From the NCBI GenBank assembly GCA_016584305.1, contig JACEEZ010004931.1, positions 51,001 through 115,000 on the forward strand: DNA of 64,000 bases, written 5' to 3'. The number at the start of each line of letters is the position of its first letter. Positions within the stretch are counted from its first letter, which is position 1. The position numbers and the translations under genes were made by a program. The notes beneath the pieces are model-generated. The model saw only the letters and a list, made by a program, of their open reading frames with translations. It made no database searches and had not been told where the DNA came from. The stretch is from Chionoecetes opilio (taxonomy: Eukaryota; Arthropoda; Malacostraca; Decapoda; Majidae). Positions 22,904 to 33,657 of the stretch are shown here, one piece after another.

Positions 22904-24377
22904 ATGAGGCTGCTGCTGCGGCCCATCACCACGGCACCTGCAAAATGGGTCTCATGGTTTCCTTGCCGACAGGTGGGCCAGGCTAGCATGGACAAGGTGG
23001 AGAGTGCCAAGAGAGCAGCAGCCCATAGGGCAGTAGATAACCACGTAAAGGTAACATACTCTGGCTTGCAAAGTCATTTGTGTTTATTTTGAATGCATGA
23101 AATATGTCAAGGTTCAACAAAGGCATTTTTAAGACAAATTGCATGATGCTTTTAACAAGGGTGCTTATTTATATTATAGACTTTGATTGATTTGTGCTGC
23201 TTTTTACTGACTTGAAATTAATGCAACAACAGTCGCCTGTCAATAGTCATTCAGTCATGTTGATACCTGACTCCTGCAAATTGCAGTGGCAAATTTTGGA
23301 CCATGTTTAGGATGGTCAGCTGCCAAACTTCAATGATTCAATCAACTTTACATTCTGCATCTTTTCATTGTCAAGAACTTGTCTTTTCAGGATGCATACA
23401 AGGTGGGTATTGGAAGCGGCTCCACAGTGGTGTATGCTGTCGAAAGACTCGGTAAGTTTCGTTGCTGTGTCAGAATTTAATGTTTGGTGCTTGATATCCA
23501 ATATACTATAGGAGTAGCCGTGTGTCTGTCTGTGTGTGTGTCTGTCTGTTTTGGGTAGCCGAAACTAAATTCAATTTTAATGAGAGTAGGCTCAAAAAAT
23601 CGCAAATAAATCGTAGGTGGTAAGCGGCTTGGTCCCATGTCGATTGAATAATTTTGAAGGGGGGTTTTACTTTTAGGCTAAAAACTCTTAGGAGTATTAG
23701 ATTACAGGAAAAACTCTGCGGTAACGTCTTGTCGCATTCCACAAACTCAGTAGATCCATGGACTTTGTGTGCGTGTGTGTTGGAATCACACGGAACACAA
23801 AGGGTTGGAATCACACGGAACGTGGTCTACCCCGAGGCACTTTGACCAGTGACCAACGACAGCAACAACACGATTGGAGTTTGCAATCACATGTTGTCTA
23901 ATATATACTACTACTACAAACATCAATACATGGGTCCGAAGGGCCCACAAGCACTTGTTATATCCTATAAATGTACCTTACATATGTTCTACAGGATGAT
24001 CCATCCAAGTGAAATGTTTCCCAGAATATATATGGAGGGATTGCTTATGTGCGCATAGAGCAATTTCCTTCCAATGTGGCTTCTCCAGTTGTGCAATTTG
24101 TGTGTACATGGTGTATAAAATTTATCCACTCAGGAACTGTAGAACTTTGGCTTGCATAAGAGCAGTTTGTGGTGGTTGTGGCAGCTGCTAGGCTGCATCC
24201 ACATTTTCCCGTTTATGCATAAGATACAGAGTGTGGACACAAAATGCATCATGTTGGAACAATTAAAAGGCATGAACTATGAAAATGAGGGTTGAAATTA
24301 AGCACTCTTAAGATTGTGTCTACAAACAAAAGATAGAATAAAGGATATAAGTTTAAGAAAATTGAAAGTACGGTAAT

Positions 24378-24408
<31 letters not shown>

Positions 24409-27400
24409 TCACCTGTAAGCTAACAAGATATAGAGCCTTAGAGGTAACGTTAAGAGGGAATGAGATGGTAGATAGATGTTATAATTTGCATTGGTGTGCT
24501 TATTTTGCTTTGAACATTCCACTTAGAAGGTATACTGTACCAGGAGTGAATAAGGCATCATAAATGTAATATAAAGGAAGGTAGGGCAGTCATGATATAA
24601 GTGCAAATGATAAAGGTATAGAGTTGTGTTGTGTTTGCACACATCTGTGTACACCTCATGCAAGGAAGACTCCTTTCTTTATTGTACTAGTGTTACATTT
24701 AGATCGACCTGCAAGTCTTCTGTGGTATTCTAGTATGATCTATTGTCATACATCATTTGAGCAATGTTTGAATAGTGATATTAATAGGATTATAATACTA
24801 TATATAATAATACTAATAGGATTAGTGATATTCCAATCCTTTTTTTCCAAAGCATTATTTAATTTATTACTGTTCAATACCATAATTCACGCTTTGATTT
24901 ATGTAACGTAGTAGAGAGCACATAGTTCATGATACACTAACATTCATGACCACAAAGAAACAAGTTTGCATAAACTATGTTGCAATGCAGTTTCTCAAGT
25001 GTCCAATGTTTCTGGCTGATCCAGCTCAGCGTGTTCATGAGGAGAAGCTGAAAGTAGTGTGTGTCCCAACCTCATTCCAAGCACGACAGCTCATTGTCAA
25101 CAATAATCTGGAATTGTCTGACCTTGAAATTACATATGAGGTAAGGAAAAAGTCTACCTATATTTACCTAGTTGTAATGTACGGGAGATGAGTTTCATTC
25201 ATGGGATACCATCTCCATGATCTCCATATGTGTAGAATCCTGTATGTGTATGTGGGATTCTGTCTCCATGTATAGAAGGTGAAAGAAGGAGGGTGAGACT
25301 AGGAAAGGTATAGAGAGATGGGGTTAAGAAGGTGCTACACAAGATGAGACGAAAAAGAGAGCTAAGAACTTTATTTCATTATGCAAGAGCACATAGCACA
25401 TTAATGTTACATGTGTGGTGCATTGAGTCCTTGCCTGAATAACCCAACATGTCTTTCCACAGCTGGATGTAACCATTGATGGGGCAGATGAGGCAGACAA
25501 GCAGCTGACACTTATCAAAGGAGGGGGAGGGTGTCAGCTGCAGGAGAAAATTGTTGCAGCTGCAGCAAAGACATTCGTAGTCATTGCTGACTACAGGTGA
25601 GAGACTCAAGGGATGGAGTGAACTTTCATCTGTTCATTGACAATACTTTTCCTTATCTCTGTTGTGAATGATTAAAAAGTGTAGATTAACATTGCTTTTT
25701 TGTCTTAATAGGAAAGATTCTACAGTTCTTGGCGAGCAGTGGAAACAAGGCGTCCCCATTGAGGTCATTCCTATGGCTTACTGTCCTGTCAAGCTGAAAA
25801 TCGAAAAGGAACTTGGTGGGCAGGCAATCCTGAGACAAGCAAAGGCCAAAGCAGTGAGTTCATAAACCTCTTCAGAGCCTTTTTTAAATGTCTTGAAGTT
25901 GCCGAGTTATTTTAATGGAAAAAAAAGTATGGAGTAGATGAGTGACTAATAAAGTAAGTGATGAAGTTATTATATACTGATTAAGGAATTAGTTTGAAGT
26001 ATAAATAACATTGAAAGTGTAGAGTATATTTCGGTGATGGATGCTGAGACTTAGACTTTTGATTACTATAGAACCTGACTATAACTTACTGGAGTAAATG
26101 AAAATGGAAGAGTAGCTACCTGCCAGGTGTAATTGAAAAATAAAGGGTAAGAAGTGCTGTGTTGAGAGAAGAATACAAGTACATATGGATAAGTGGAAAT
26201 GGTGAACAGAAAGTATTGATGGATCATGTACTAATTGATTATTGAGAAAATGCTGATGGATGTAAATGCATGAAGAGGAGCAGTAGAAATTCCTTCTTAA
26301 CCCCTTCACGCCCAGTTCTTTCCTTTGCTATATAAAATCGTTTGATGTTAGCTATAAATTTACGAAAAAGTAACTTAATATATCAAATTAGTTAGTAGAC
26401 AAGGATAATAAACAGGTCATATCTATAAAATACTGCTTATGCTCATGAAAATTGGCTAATGGTGGTTATATTACAATGAAAATTACGTTTTGGGCGTGAA
26501 GGGGTTAATCACTACCATTGACCATCACGTGGTGGAATGGACACTTGTAAATATACAGTAAGGCAGGTGCCCAATATTCGTATTTCATAAATGATTAGGA
26601 TGAGCAAACATCATACCACAAGCAATACTGATAATGTATGCATTTTTTTATTACATTTTATTCCTGACAGGGCCCTGTTGTGACGGACAATGGCAATTTC
26701 ATCCTTGACTGGGTGTTTGACAAGATCCATGACTGGGAGAAAGTGAACCAGCAAATCATGATGATTCCAGGTGGGTTGTCCTTCATTGGATTTTTTATGC
26801 TATTTTTTTTGCTTTATTTATTTATTCACTTTTCCATACGCAACCCCTGCTGCCAAACATGTGGGGTGGCACCCAACACAGAACAGTTTGTTCAAACACT
26901 GGAAATGATTTTTTTCATACTGCTGCTTATTTCAATACAGCATTATCTCTCATATCACACCAAATGGTACACACACACACAAAAAAAAAAAAAACGAGAC
27001 AAGAAACCTTAAAATTCATGTAAATATGCATAATGGATACTGACATCAGTTTTGACCCAATCAATAACAATTAAATTTAATAATCTGAAACTTTTGATAG
27101 GTCATGTATTTCATGGCTCATAACATGTTTTTTTTTCCACCAAACTCCTCTGAAAAATCTCCATGCATGTTCCAAGATGAAGGTTTATGGTTGGCATAAA
27201 GGTAAACAATTCTAACTGGCACTCATACAATGTTACCTCAGTACCAGATGAGTATTTCTGCTAAAAGTAATTTTAATCCATTATACTTTTATCGTTTTGG
27301 AAAATGTTGCATATGTATGTAAAGGATGGGACCAGAGGTGACTCAAATGTCAAGATTTTTCTTTTTTTCTGGAACAAGGCCTAATATGCATGCACAATAT

Positions 27401-27747
27401 ATAATACACAATGATAAATATAAGTGACGTCTTTGGTACCTCTAAAGTTCCTTTACGGTGGAGCCCCATGACTAGGAGTTTTTTGCTAGCGATAAGATAA
27501 AAAAAAGTCCTGAAATTCATAACTAATGACCAAAGGCGCTGAACTAGTGACTTGGTGACTTGATAGCAAGGCAAGGATGCCTTGGGCTTGTCGATTTTCA
27601 TCTTGTGACCAGCAGCTGTATTAAGACTAGCATAATAAAGAAAACATTTGTTTTTCAGGTGTGGTTGAGACTGGTTTCTTTGTGGGCATGGCATCTGTGG
27701 CTTACTTTGGCATGCAGGATGGCTCTGTCAAGGAGCGGCATGTGTGA
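22904..27747 (+). CDS. RPIA: Ribose-5-phosphate isomerase A
   Basis: Seven exons: 22904-23050, 23391-23451, 25025-25140, 25463-25596, 25712-25853, 26671-26770, 27659-27747; 789 nt, 262 aa. All introns are GT-AG and all phases fit. Interconverts ribose 5-phosphate and ribulose 5-phosphate in the non-oxidative pentose phosphate pathway (cytosol). Hallmarks: GIGSGSTV (about residues 55-62, phosphate loop), [16 protein letters not shown] (113-118), LIKGGGGC (125-132) with the catalytic lysine, [21 protein letters not shown], and the C-terminal YFGMQDGSV. The ATG at 22904 gives a basic, hydrophobic leader ([12 protein letters not shown]); a second ATG (22991) beginning MDKVESAKR matches where other RPIA cores start, so the leader is uncertain. 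CCTCTCCAG just before the first ATG could be an acceptor for an unseen 5' UTR exon. The exon-3 boundary is set by phase and homology. Confidence 0.95.
24379..24404. repeat. Poly(A) stretch in RPIA intron 2
   Basis: About 26 A in a row after AATAA; possibly the tail of an old retroposed sequence, but no recognisable body lies upstream. Confidence 0.7.
26297..26508 (-). mobile_element. piggyBac-type MITE, copy 6
   Basis: TTAA-flanked copy in the RPIA intron before exon 6. Unusually, both ends carry the GGGCGTGAAGGGG form of the terminal repeat, so the two ends match better than in sister copies. Confidence 0.85.
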
Positions 27748-27778
27748 AGCCTGGGAAGGAAATCAGCAGCTGTAGCTC

Positions 27779-28150
27779 GGTTGGTTATCTCTCCAAACAA
27801 CCATTAACAGCCAATAGCAGTAGTTGTTATTGTTATCACAAGTTTATCCATTATTCTTGCAAACAACCATTAACCGCCAATAGCAGTTGTTGTTATTGTT
27901 ATCACAATTTTATACAGCATTCTTGCAAACAACTATTGACAGCCAATAGCAGTTATCACAATTTTATACAGCATTCTTGCAAACAACTATTGACAGCCAA
28001 TAGCAGTTGTTATCACAATTTTATACAGCATTCTTGCAAGTAATCATTGACAGCCAATAGCAGTTGTTATCACAATTTTATACATTATTCTTGCAAAACA
28101 ACCATTGCCAATAGCAGTTGTTGTTATTGTTATCACAATTTTATACACTA
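27779..28150. repeat. Tandem array in the RPIA 3' UTR (~57-bp unit)
   Basis: Six units with the order GCCAATAGCAG, TTGTTATCACAATTTTATAC, CATTCTTGCAAACAAC, starting 30 bp after the RPIA stop codon. Some units carry an extra TTGTTA. The array ends just before an AATAAA signal, so it is probably transcribed as 3' UTR. Confidence 0.9.
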
Positions 28151-28161
28151 TTCTTGTATTG

Positions 28162-28167
28162 AATAAA
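28162..28167 (+). promoter_or_regulatory. Probable RPIA polyadenylation signal
   Basis: AATAAA about 415 bp after the RPIA stop, directly after the tandem array. It is the first canonical signal downstream of the stop that I found. Confidence 0.6.
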
Positions 28168-28309
28168 AGAATGTAAGTGCACAAAAGTAACTGAAGGAGT
28201 ATTAATAAAAATAATTTGAATATAATTTTCTTTATTTTCATTCTTATGCCGAAATTGTTAATGAAAATTATTATTAAACTTAGAGGCAGTATGACAAATA
28301 ACAATAATA

Positions 28310-28621
28310 CAGGAGAACCTCGTTTAACCGGCATTTAAAACAACGGCAGCCTCAAAACAACGGCACTAATCGACCCAGGCTTTTTTTTTTTTTTTTTTTT
28401 TCCCACTGATAAACTCTGGAACTCTCTTCCTGTTTCTGTTTTTCCACTTTCCTATGACTTACATCTTTTCAAAAGAAGAGTAACAAGACACCTCCCGAAC
28501 TAAATTGGCTCACCCCACTTTTTTATTTTATTCTCTGACTGTCTTCTTTATAGGGACTGGCAACTAAGCGGCCTTTGTGTTACCCATTTTTGTTGTGCCC
28601 TTGGCCAGTTCCTTGTCATGG

Positions 28622-28669
<48 letters not shown>

Positions 28670-28770
28670 ATTTTGGGGGATTCCATAAGAGTAACTCTCA
28701 AAACATCGGCAAAATGAGTTATCCGGCATGCGCTCCCCCCCGTGGGTGCCGGATAAACGAGGTTCTCCTG
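28310..28770. mobile_element. Tigger/pogo-like MITE with TA target duplication
   Basis: Ends CAGGAGAACCTCGTTTA and TAAACGAGGTTCTCCTG are perfect inverted repeats flanked by TA on both sides; an inner CCGGCA motif is also mirrored. TA duplication plus CAG ends fit Tigger/pogo (Tc1-mariner superfamily). A LINE 3' end with a long A-tail is inserted inside (28391-28667). Confidence 0.88.
28381..28667 (+). mobile_element. LINE 3' end (family B) nested in the Tigger-like MITE
   Basis: Begins with a T-run (28381-28402) and ends with about 45 A (28622-28667). Body as in 29160-29705: ACTGGTAAACTCTGGAACTC-type coding end, then GGGACTGGCAACTAAGC and CTTGGCCAGTT. Younger than the element it interrupts. 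Confidence 0.85.
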
Positions 28771-28977
28771 TAATAATAATATGCCCGCAATCATGCCAAA
28801 TCTTTACTTCAACTTACCAAAAACTCCTTCATTCATAGAAAATGTCAAAATCTTTCTGAATCTAATTCCTCGTGACTTCTGGCATCTAGCTAATACCATC
28901 GACATGAAAAACAGGGAAGGGTGGAGAGGAGCTACGTCCGTCTCTATTTTCCCTCCAAGTTCCCTTTCCTCAGTATC

Positions 28978-29153
28978 AGTAACTTTACTCTTTCATCCCT
29001 TTCACTGGTAAACTGGAACTCTTCCTGTTTCTCTTTTTCCACCTTCCTACGACTTTAATATTTTCAAGAGAAGAGTGACAAGACACCTCCCGAACTAAAT
29101 TGACCCACCTCCCTTTTTTATTTTCTTACTGTCTTCTTTATAGGGACTGGCAA
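28978..29153 (+). mobile_element. LINE fragment (family B), truncated
   Basis: Covers the same FIPFTGKLWNSLPASIF to RRVTRHLPN stop region and the start of the 3' UTR, breaking off at GGGACTGGCAAC, where the next, longer copy starts. Confidence 0.7.
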
Positions 29154-29159
29154 CAAAGC

Positions 29160-29673
29160 TGGGGAGGATCCACTCATACAGCTCTCCTAAACAGGGTTGA
29201 GTCAAAAGCTTTTCGTCTCATCAACTCCCCTCCTCTGACTGACTGTCTTCAATCTTTAAATCACCGCCGGAATGTTGCTTCTCTTGCTATCTTCTACCGT
29301 TATTTTCATGCTCACATGTTCCTCATGCTCTGAACTTGCTAACTGCATGCCTCCCCTCCTCCCGCTGCCTCGCTGCACAAGACTTATTACTCATTCTCAT
29401 CCCTATTCTGTCCATCTTCCTAATGCAAGAGTTAATCAGTATCTTTACTCTTTCATCCCTTTCACTGGTAAACTCTGGAACTCTCTTCCTGCTTCTATTT
29501 TTTCACCTTCCTACGACTTAAAACTTTTTAAGAGAAGAGTGACAAGACACCTCCCGAACTAAATTGGCCCACACCTCTTTTTTTATTCTCTTACTGTCTT
29601 CTTTATAGGGACTGGCAACTAAGCGGGCTTTGTGTTACCTATTTTTGTTGTGCCCTTGGCCAGTCCTTTGTGA

Positions 29674-29705
<32 letters not shown>
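29160..29705 (+). pseudogene. LINE family B: C-terminal ORF end, 3' UTR and poly(A)
   Basis: Encodes the end of a LINE ORF downstream of the reverse transcriptase core: LLNRVESKAFRLINSPPLTD, SLNHRRNVASLAIFYRY, a region HSHPYSVHLPNARVNQYLYS, FIPFTGKLWNSLPAS, FKRRVTRHLPN then stop. One frameshift near 29325 separates the first and second parts. 3' UTR GGGACTGGCAACTAAGCGGG...GGCCAGTCCTTTGTGATG and an A-tail of about 27. Shorter copies: 8318-8483, 28381-28667, 28978-29153, 58917-59045. Confidence 0.85.
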
Positions 29706-29707
<2 letters not shown>

Positions 29708-30590
29708 AAGATAGTTTACCTTCTGCTACCGTAGGGTATCTATATATAGAGTAGTGTGAGTATATAATATAGGTACTCTACCCTCTGCCGCACGTCAGCG
29801 CCACCGACGGCGGATAACAGAAATTGCCTTGGGGGGGCATGGAGGTATTATATATATATTATATTATTATAGATTATTATAGCTCCATGTTTGGTGGATC
29901 CCGAGTGAGGTATCTTGTTGTTGAGGGTCTTTGGTGTAACCAGTAGAAGTTGACAGAAAAGATGAAGGCGCCGTTGTGAAGGCAACACCCCCGCACCGAG
30001 GTAAACAAACCTCTCAAACTCATGACGGATTGCTTTACAGGTGTTCAGTGCTCACCAGGGCGAATATCGTTGATCTCGACATCACTACCCTTCAGCAATA
30101 ACGGTAAAACTGCAGTTTAGTACAATATTCCCTATCGATCAATACTCTCCTGACATAACTGGGGGTAGACACAGTCATGTTCTAAATATTAGCCGGGTTT
30201 CGCCCCTCTAGACCCCCCTTGTTATTATTAATTTCCGACGGGTGATTTATTGGTTAGAAAACACGGGAAATTTACGTTGTCATCAGTAAAAGATTAATTA
30301 AGCTAGCAAATATGCCGCTAACGTTTTGATGGGGTGCAAGTAGAATAATCTGTTAATCTGCACACTTGCAGCTACAGAGAAGGCATTCCTGCTTACTTTT
30401 CTGCATTTATCATTATAATTTGGGTCTGTATAGCCATGGATCCAGTGAGTAAAAGAATTGCCTTCTTCAGTAACTCCACAGAATTGCTGTATTACTACCA
30501 TTTTACTGTACCTATACTGTTTTATTTAGCTACGTTAAAATTTTATCTTGTTTTTCATTTAGTATATATATATTTTTTACATTATCAATT
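29706..30590. other. Region upstream of KPTN; possible first exon
   Basis: Mostly unannotated; 30095-30250 is a copy of the dispersed repeat at 21836-22115 (inverted). At 30436 an ATG in good context (GCCATGG) starts MDPVSKRIAFFS, which would fit the missing KPTN N-terminus (see findings), but no GT donor in the right phase is present. TATA-like AT-rich tracts occur near 29730-29880. Confidence 0.3.
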
Positions 30591-31090
30591 AACCGGTGTG
30601 ACGGTGCAGAAGATCTGTTGTGCTGTTTGGTCCAACGCATGTGCAGAACTCAGCGAATGTACACAAACAGACGACGTGAGGTGTTACTCGGACCAAATAT
30701 CATGCTCTAGGGCGGTATTTTAGGTTATTTTATGGTAGTTAAAATAGGTTAGGTAAGGATAGGTTAGGTTAGGTTAGGTTAGATTTAGAAACACCAAATT
30801 CTGCGGTAAAATAGGTTAAGTTAGTTAGGTTAGGTTAGATTAAGAAACTCCAAATTCTGCGGTAAAATAGGTTAGGTTAGATTTAGAAACTCCAAACTCT
30901 GCGGTAAAATAGGTTAGGTTAGGTTAGATTTAGAAACACCAAATTCTGCGGTAAAATAGGTTAGGTTAGATTTAGAAACTCCAAATTCTGCGGTAAAATA
31001 GGTTAGGTTAGGTTAGATTTAGAAACACCAAATTCTGCGCATGTACTGGACCAACCGTCGCGGCGGATCTTCTGTATCGCCACACCGGTT
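30591..31090. mobile_element. Inverted-repeat element with an AGGTT tandem core
   Basis: About 55 bp at the left (ACCGGTGTGACGGTGCAGAA onward) is inverted at the right (to CACACCGGT), including AGAAGATC and GTTGGTCCA. The core (30721-31035) is a tandem array of about six units of 42-50 bp containing GGTTAGGTTAG and AAATTCTGCGGTAAAATA. AGGTT repeats are common in arthropods. Non-autonomous. Confidence 0.75.
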
Positions 31091-31389
31091 TCTACAACAT
31101 AGAGCCTAAAGGTTTAGGAGGGCAAACCAACCTTCAGTCATCGAGAATCGTCAGTAATCCGGCAACTCTCAGGTCCCAAGGTTGCCAAATTTCTGATAGT
31201 TAACTGTATTAGGTTTGGCTGCTCTTTCACAACCCTGGTAATGAAAAAATTACTGTCATGTTAATTTCATAACATGAGAACATTGAACTGCACTGCTAGC
31301 ATTATTTTTTCAATATTTCTATGCACCACTTTTCAGATAACACATGGATACCAGAACAAGAAAAGAGACACCAGAAAAGGGCATAAACT

Positions 31390-31612
31390 TTATTGATGCC
31401 CATTTTTTCAGGTAAAATTTACAGTATGTTTTAGATTTATGTACACATTAATGGTGATATTGGCTGTTGTGAAAATAATCTAAGTTTTTCTAAGATTTTT
31501 TCATGTAGAATTTACTGTATGTTTTATATTTATGCACACAATAAGGGTGATATTGGCTGTTGTGAAAATAATCTAAGTTTTTCTAAGATTTTTTCAGGTA
31601 GAATTTACAGTA
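31390..31612. repeat. ~92-bp tandem array, left part
   Basis: Units containing TATGTTTTAGATTTATG, GATATTGGCTGTTGTGAAAA and CTAAGTTTTTCTAAGATTTT. The same array resumes at 33371-33640; the two parts were split by the insertion at 31613-33370. Confidence 0.9.
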
Positions 31613-33370
31613 GTGCCGACCGGGGTAATTTGGTCCTTCCAACGGACCGGTTCTATTCGGACCGCCATTTTTGCTTTGGTGTTTGTTTCAATATAAATAA
31701 GAGTGTAACAGTTTTGAATATCCCATGTAGTAAAACAACCATTTTAACATTTCTAGTATTAATATGAATATAAATATCGATATGTAACTGAACCCAGAAA
31801 CCAAAATAGAAAATGAGTAAAATGACAGCAAAAAAAAGTTGCGGCAAAGTTTGTTTACAAAATCAGATGATTTGGCGAACTTTCATGGGATTCAAATACG
31901 AGACGGAGTACATTCTTGTAAATAAGCGTATATATAGTGTTTTTCCTCTACTTTAACATGAAAATATCAAAAATGCTCTATCTTGTCTCATTTTCGTATG
32001 ATCAATGCTCAGTTTGGGTCCGTATTTACCCCGGTGACAAAAACACTCGCGGGGTAAATTGAACCCAGTGTAATGTACCCCTCACGGCATATCACGGTGA
32101 GGATTAACTGCTTATTTGCACTTGTTTCTTTTGTTTCAGATTGTTGAATGCTAATATGGAATTAGTTTAAGGGTGCTGGTATATAAATTAAGGGTAAATT
32201 TTTACTCAAGGACCAGAATTCTCTACACAATTGGGAGAATGATTTCTGTTTACCTTAATGGATACGGTAAATGTGCAGTTTCAACCAATACTTCCTATAA
32301 ACCTATACTCTCCTGACATAACTGGGGGGCTATGCCCACCCACACCTCCCTGCTAGTTAACTAACCTAACATGGGCATTGATTACGTAACCTAACGGTAT
32401 TATTTTACATTAGGACCGAAATTCCCTACACAATTGGGAGTGTGGTTCTGTTTACCTTATTTAATTCTAGGAAACATTTTCTCTATTGAGTTTCCGTCGC
32501 AAATCATTACTTTCGAAGATAATGACATGTTCATAGGGAGGCGAGAGCCAAGTGTTTACGTGCGCCTGACTCTTCTTCCTCTTGTGACCTGCATCGCCTC
32601 TGTTCTTCCCTTGCCGCGGACACTTTTTTAATGCAGATTTGACATTAGTTTGGAGGTTAAAGCGTGTGTTAGGTTAGGTTAGTGAGTCAAAAGGTGGGGT
32701 TAGGTTAATTTTCATATCTCCTATACACTCGGATCTCCTTCCTATTAAAAACATCTTATATCTCCGAAAGAAGTGCTTTGTGACGGAAGCTCATAGATAG
32801 AATGTTTCCTAGAATCCAATAAGGTAAACAGAAACCATACTCCCAATTGTGTAGGGAATTCTGGCCCTAGTGTAGAGTATTACTAAATTAAGTAACAATG
32901 CTTAGAAATTATAAAAGAAAAACTAGCATAGACCTAGAAAAAGAAGAAAGACTAGGAACTCAAAGACTGGAACCCAAACGTGTGCGTGTTGGTCATATTT
33001 TCTGCCTCCCCAGAGAATGTGAAGAACAGCTAACAGAATGTTTGATAGTGTCCATGGGCATGGTATGACATATTGTTTAAGTTTTTGGAGATTTGTCAAA
33101 TTTTTAAGATTTTTTTTTTTATATATATATATATATATAGACCAATTTACCCCAGAGTTAGGTCCGATTTACCCCATTTAGTGTAACAATGCGGTCCGCA
33201 CTTCGCAGTGTTTTGATAACAGAGCTATAATGGAAATTTGTTCAAACTTTAATGACATCTAGGTAGTGACCCTCTTATGATTGTATTAACTTTTTGTTTG
33301 TTTATTTCAATAGATCTGGAAACTAGATCAAAGTTTGTCAAAACCAGGACCAAATTACCCCGGTCGGCAC
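31613..33370. mobile_element. 1.76-kb TA-flanked DNA element, 25-bp perfect inverted ends
   Basis: Starts GTGCCGACCGGGGTAATTTG; the first 25 bp recur exactly inverted at the right end (...CCCCGGTCGGCAC). TA is duplicated at 31611-31612 and 33371-33372. Removing the element restores an intact 92-bp repeat unit (ACAG-TA-TGTTTTAG), so both ends are certain. Variants of the end motif (TTTACCCCGG, GGTCCG, TTACCCC) recur inside near 32020-32060 and 33140-33180. No transposase seen. TA duplication suggests the Tc1/mariner group; the exact family was not recognised. Confidence 0.92.
32411..32873. mobile_element. Nested foldback element with ~130-bp inverted ends
   Basis: Left sequence from AGGACCGAAATTCCCTACAC, through CACAATTGGGAG, GTTTACCTTA and TTCTAGGAAACATT, is repeated inverted at the right (to TGGCCCT), with divergence. 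A third partial copy of the outer end lies at 32211-32265. It sits inside the 31613-33370 element, so it is younger or was carried within it. Confidence 0.8.
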
Positions 33371-33640
33371 TATGTTTTAGATTTATGTACGCAATAAGGG
33401 TGATATTGGCTGTTGTGAAAATTATCTAAGTTTTTCTAAGATTTTTTCAGGTAGAATTTACTGTATGTTTTAGATTATGTACGCAATAAGGGTAATATTG
33501 GGTGTTGTGAAAATGATCTAAGTTTTTCTAAGATTTTTTCAGGTAGAATTTACTGTATGTTTTATATTTATGTACGCAATAAGGGTAATATTGGCTGTTG
33601 TGAAAATGATCTAAGTTTTTCCTATTCGTGATTGTAAAAG
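33371..33640. repeat. ~92-bp tandem array, right part
   Basis: About three further units of the array at 31390-31612, ending about 20 bp before the first visible KPTN exon. Confidence 0.9.
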
Positions 33641-33657
33641 CGTCTTTTGTTTAACAG

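Noticed and set aside
23505..23850. Minus-strand frame of about 100 codons in RPIA intron 2
   Set aside because: Contains a GT-rich simple repeat and shows no family signature; may be an old repeat, but I could not find a second copy.
27744..28043. 99-codon frame after the RPIA stop
   Set aside because: It is the 3' UTR tandem array read through; the RPIA frame ends at 27747.
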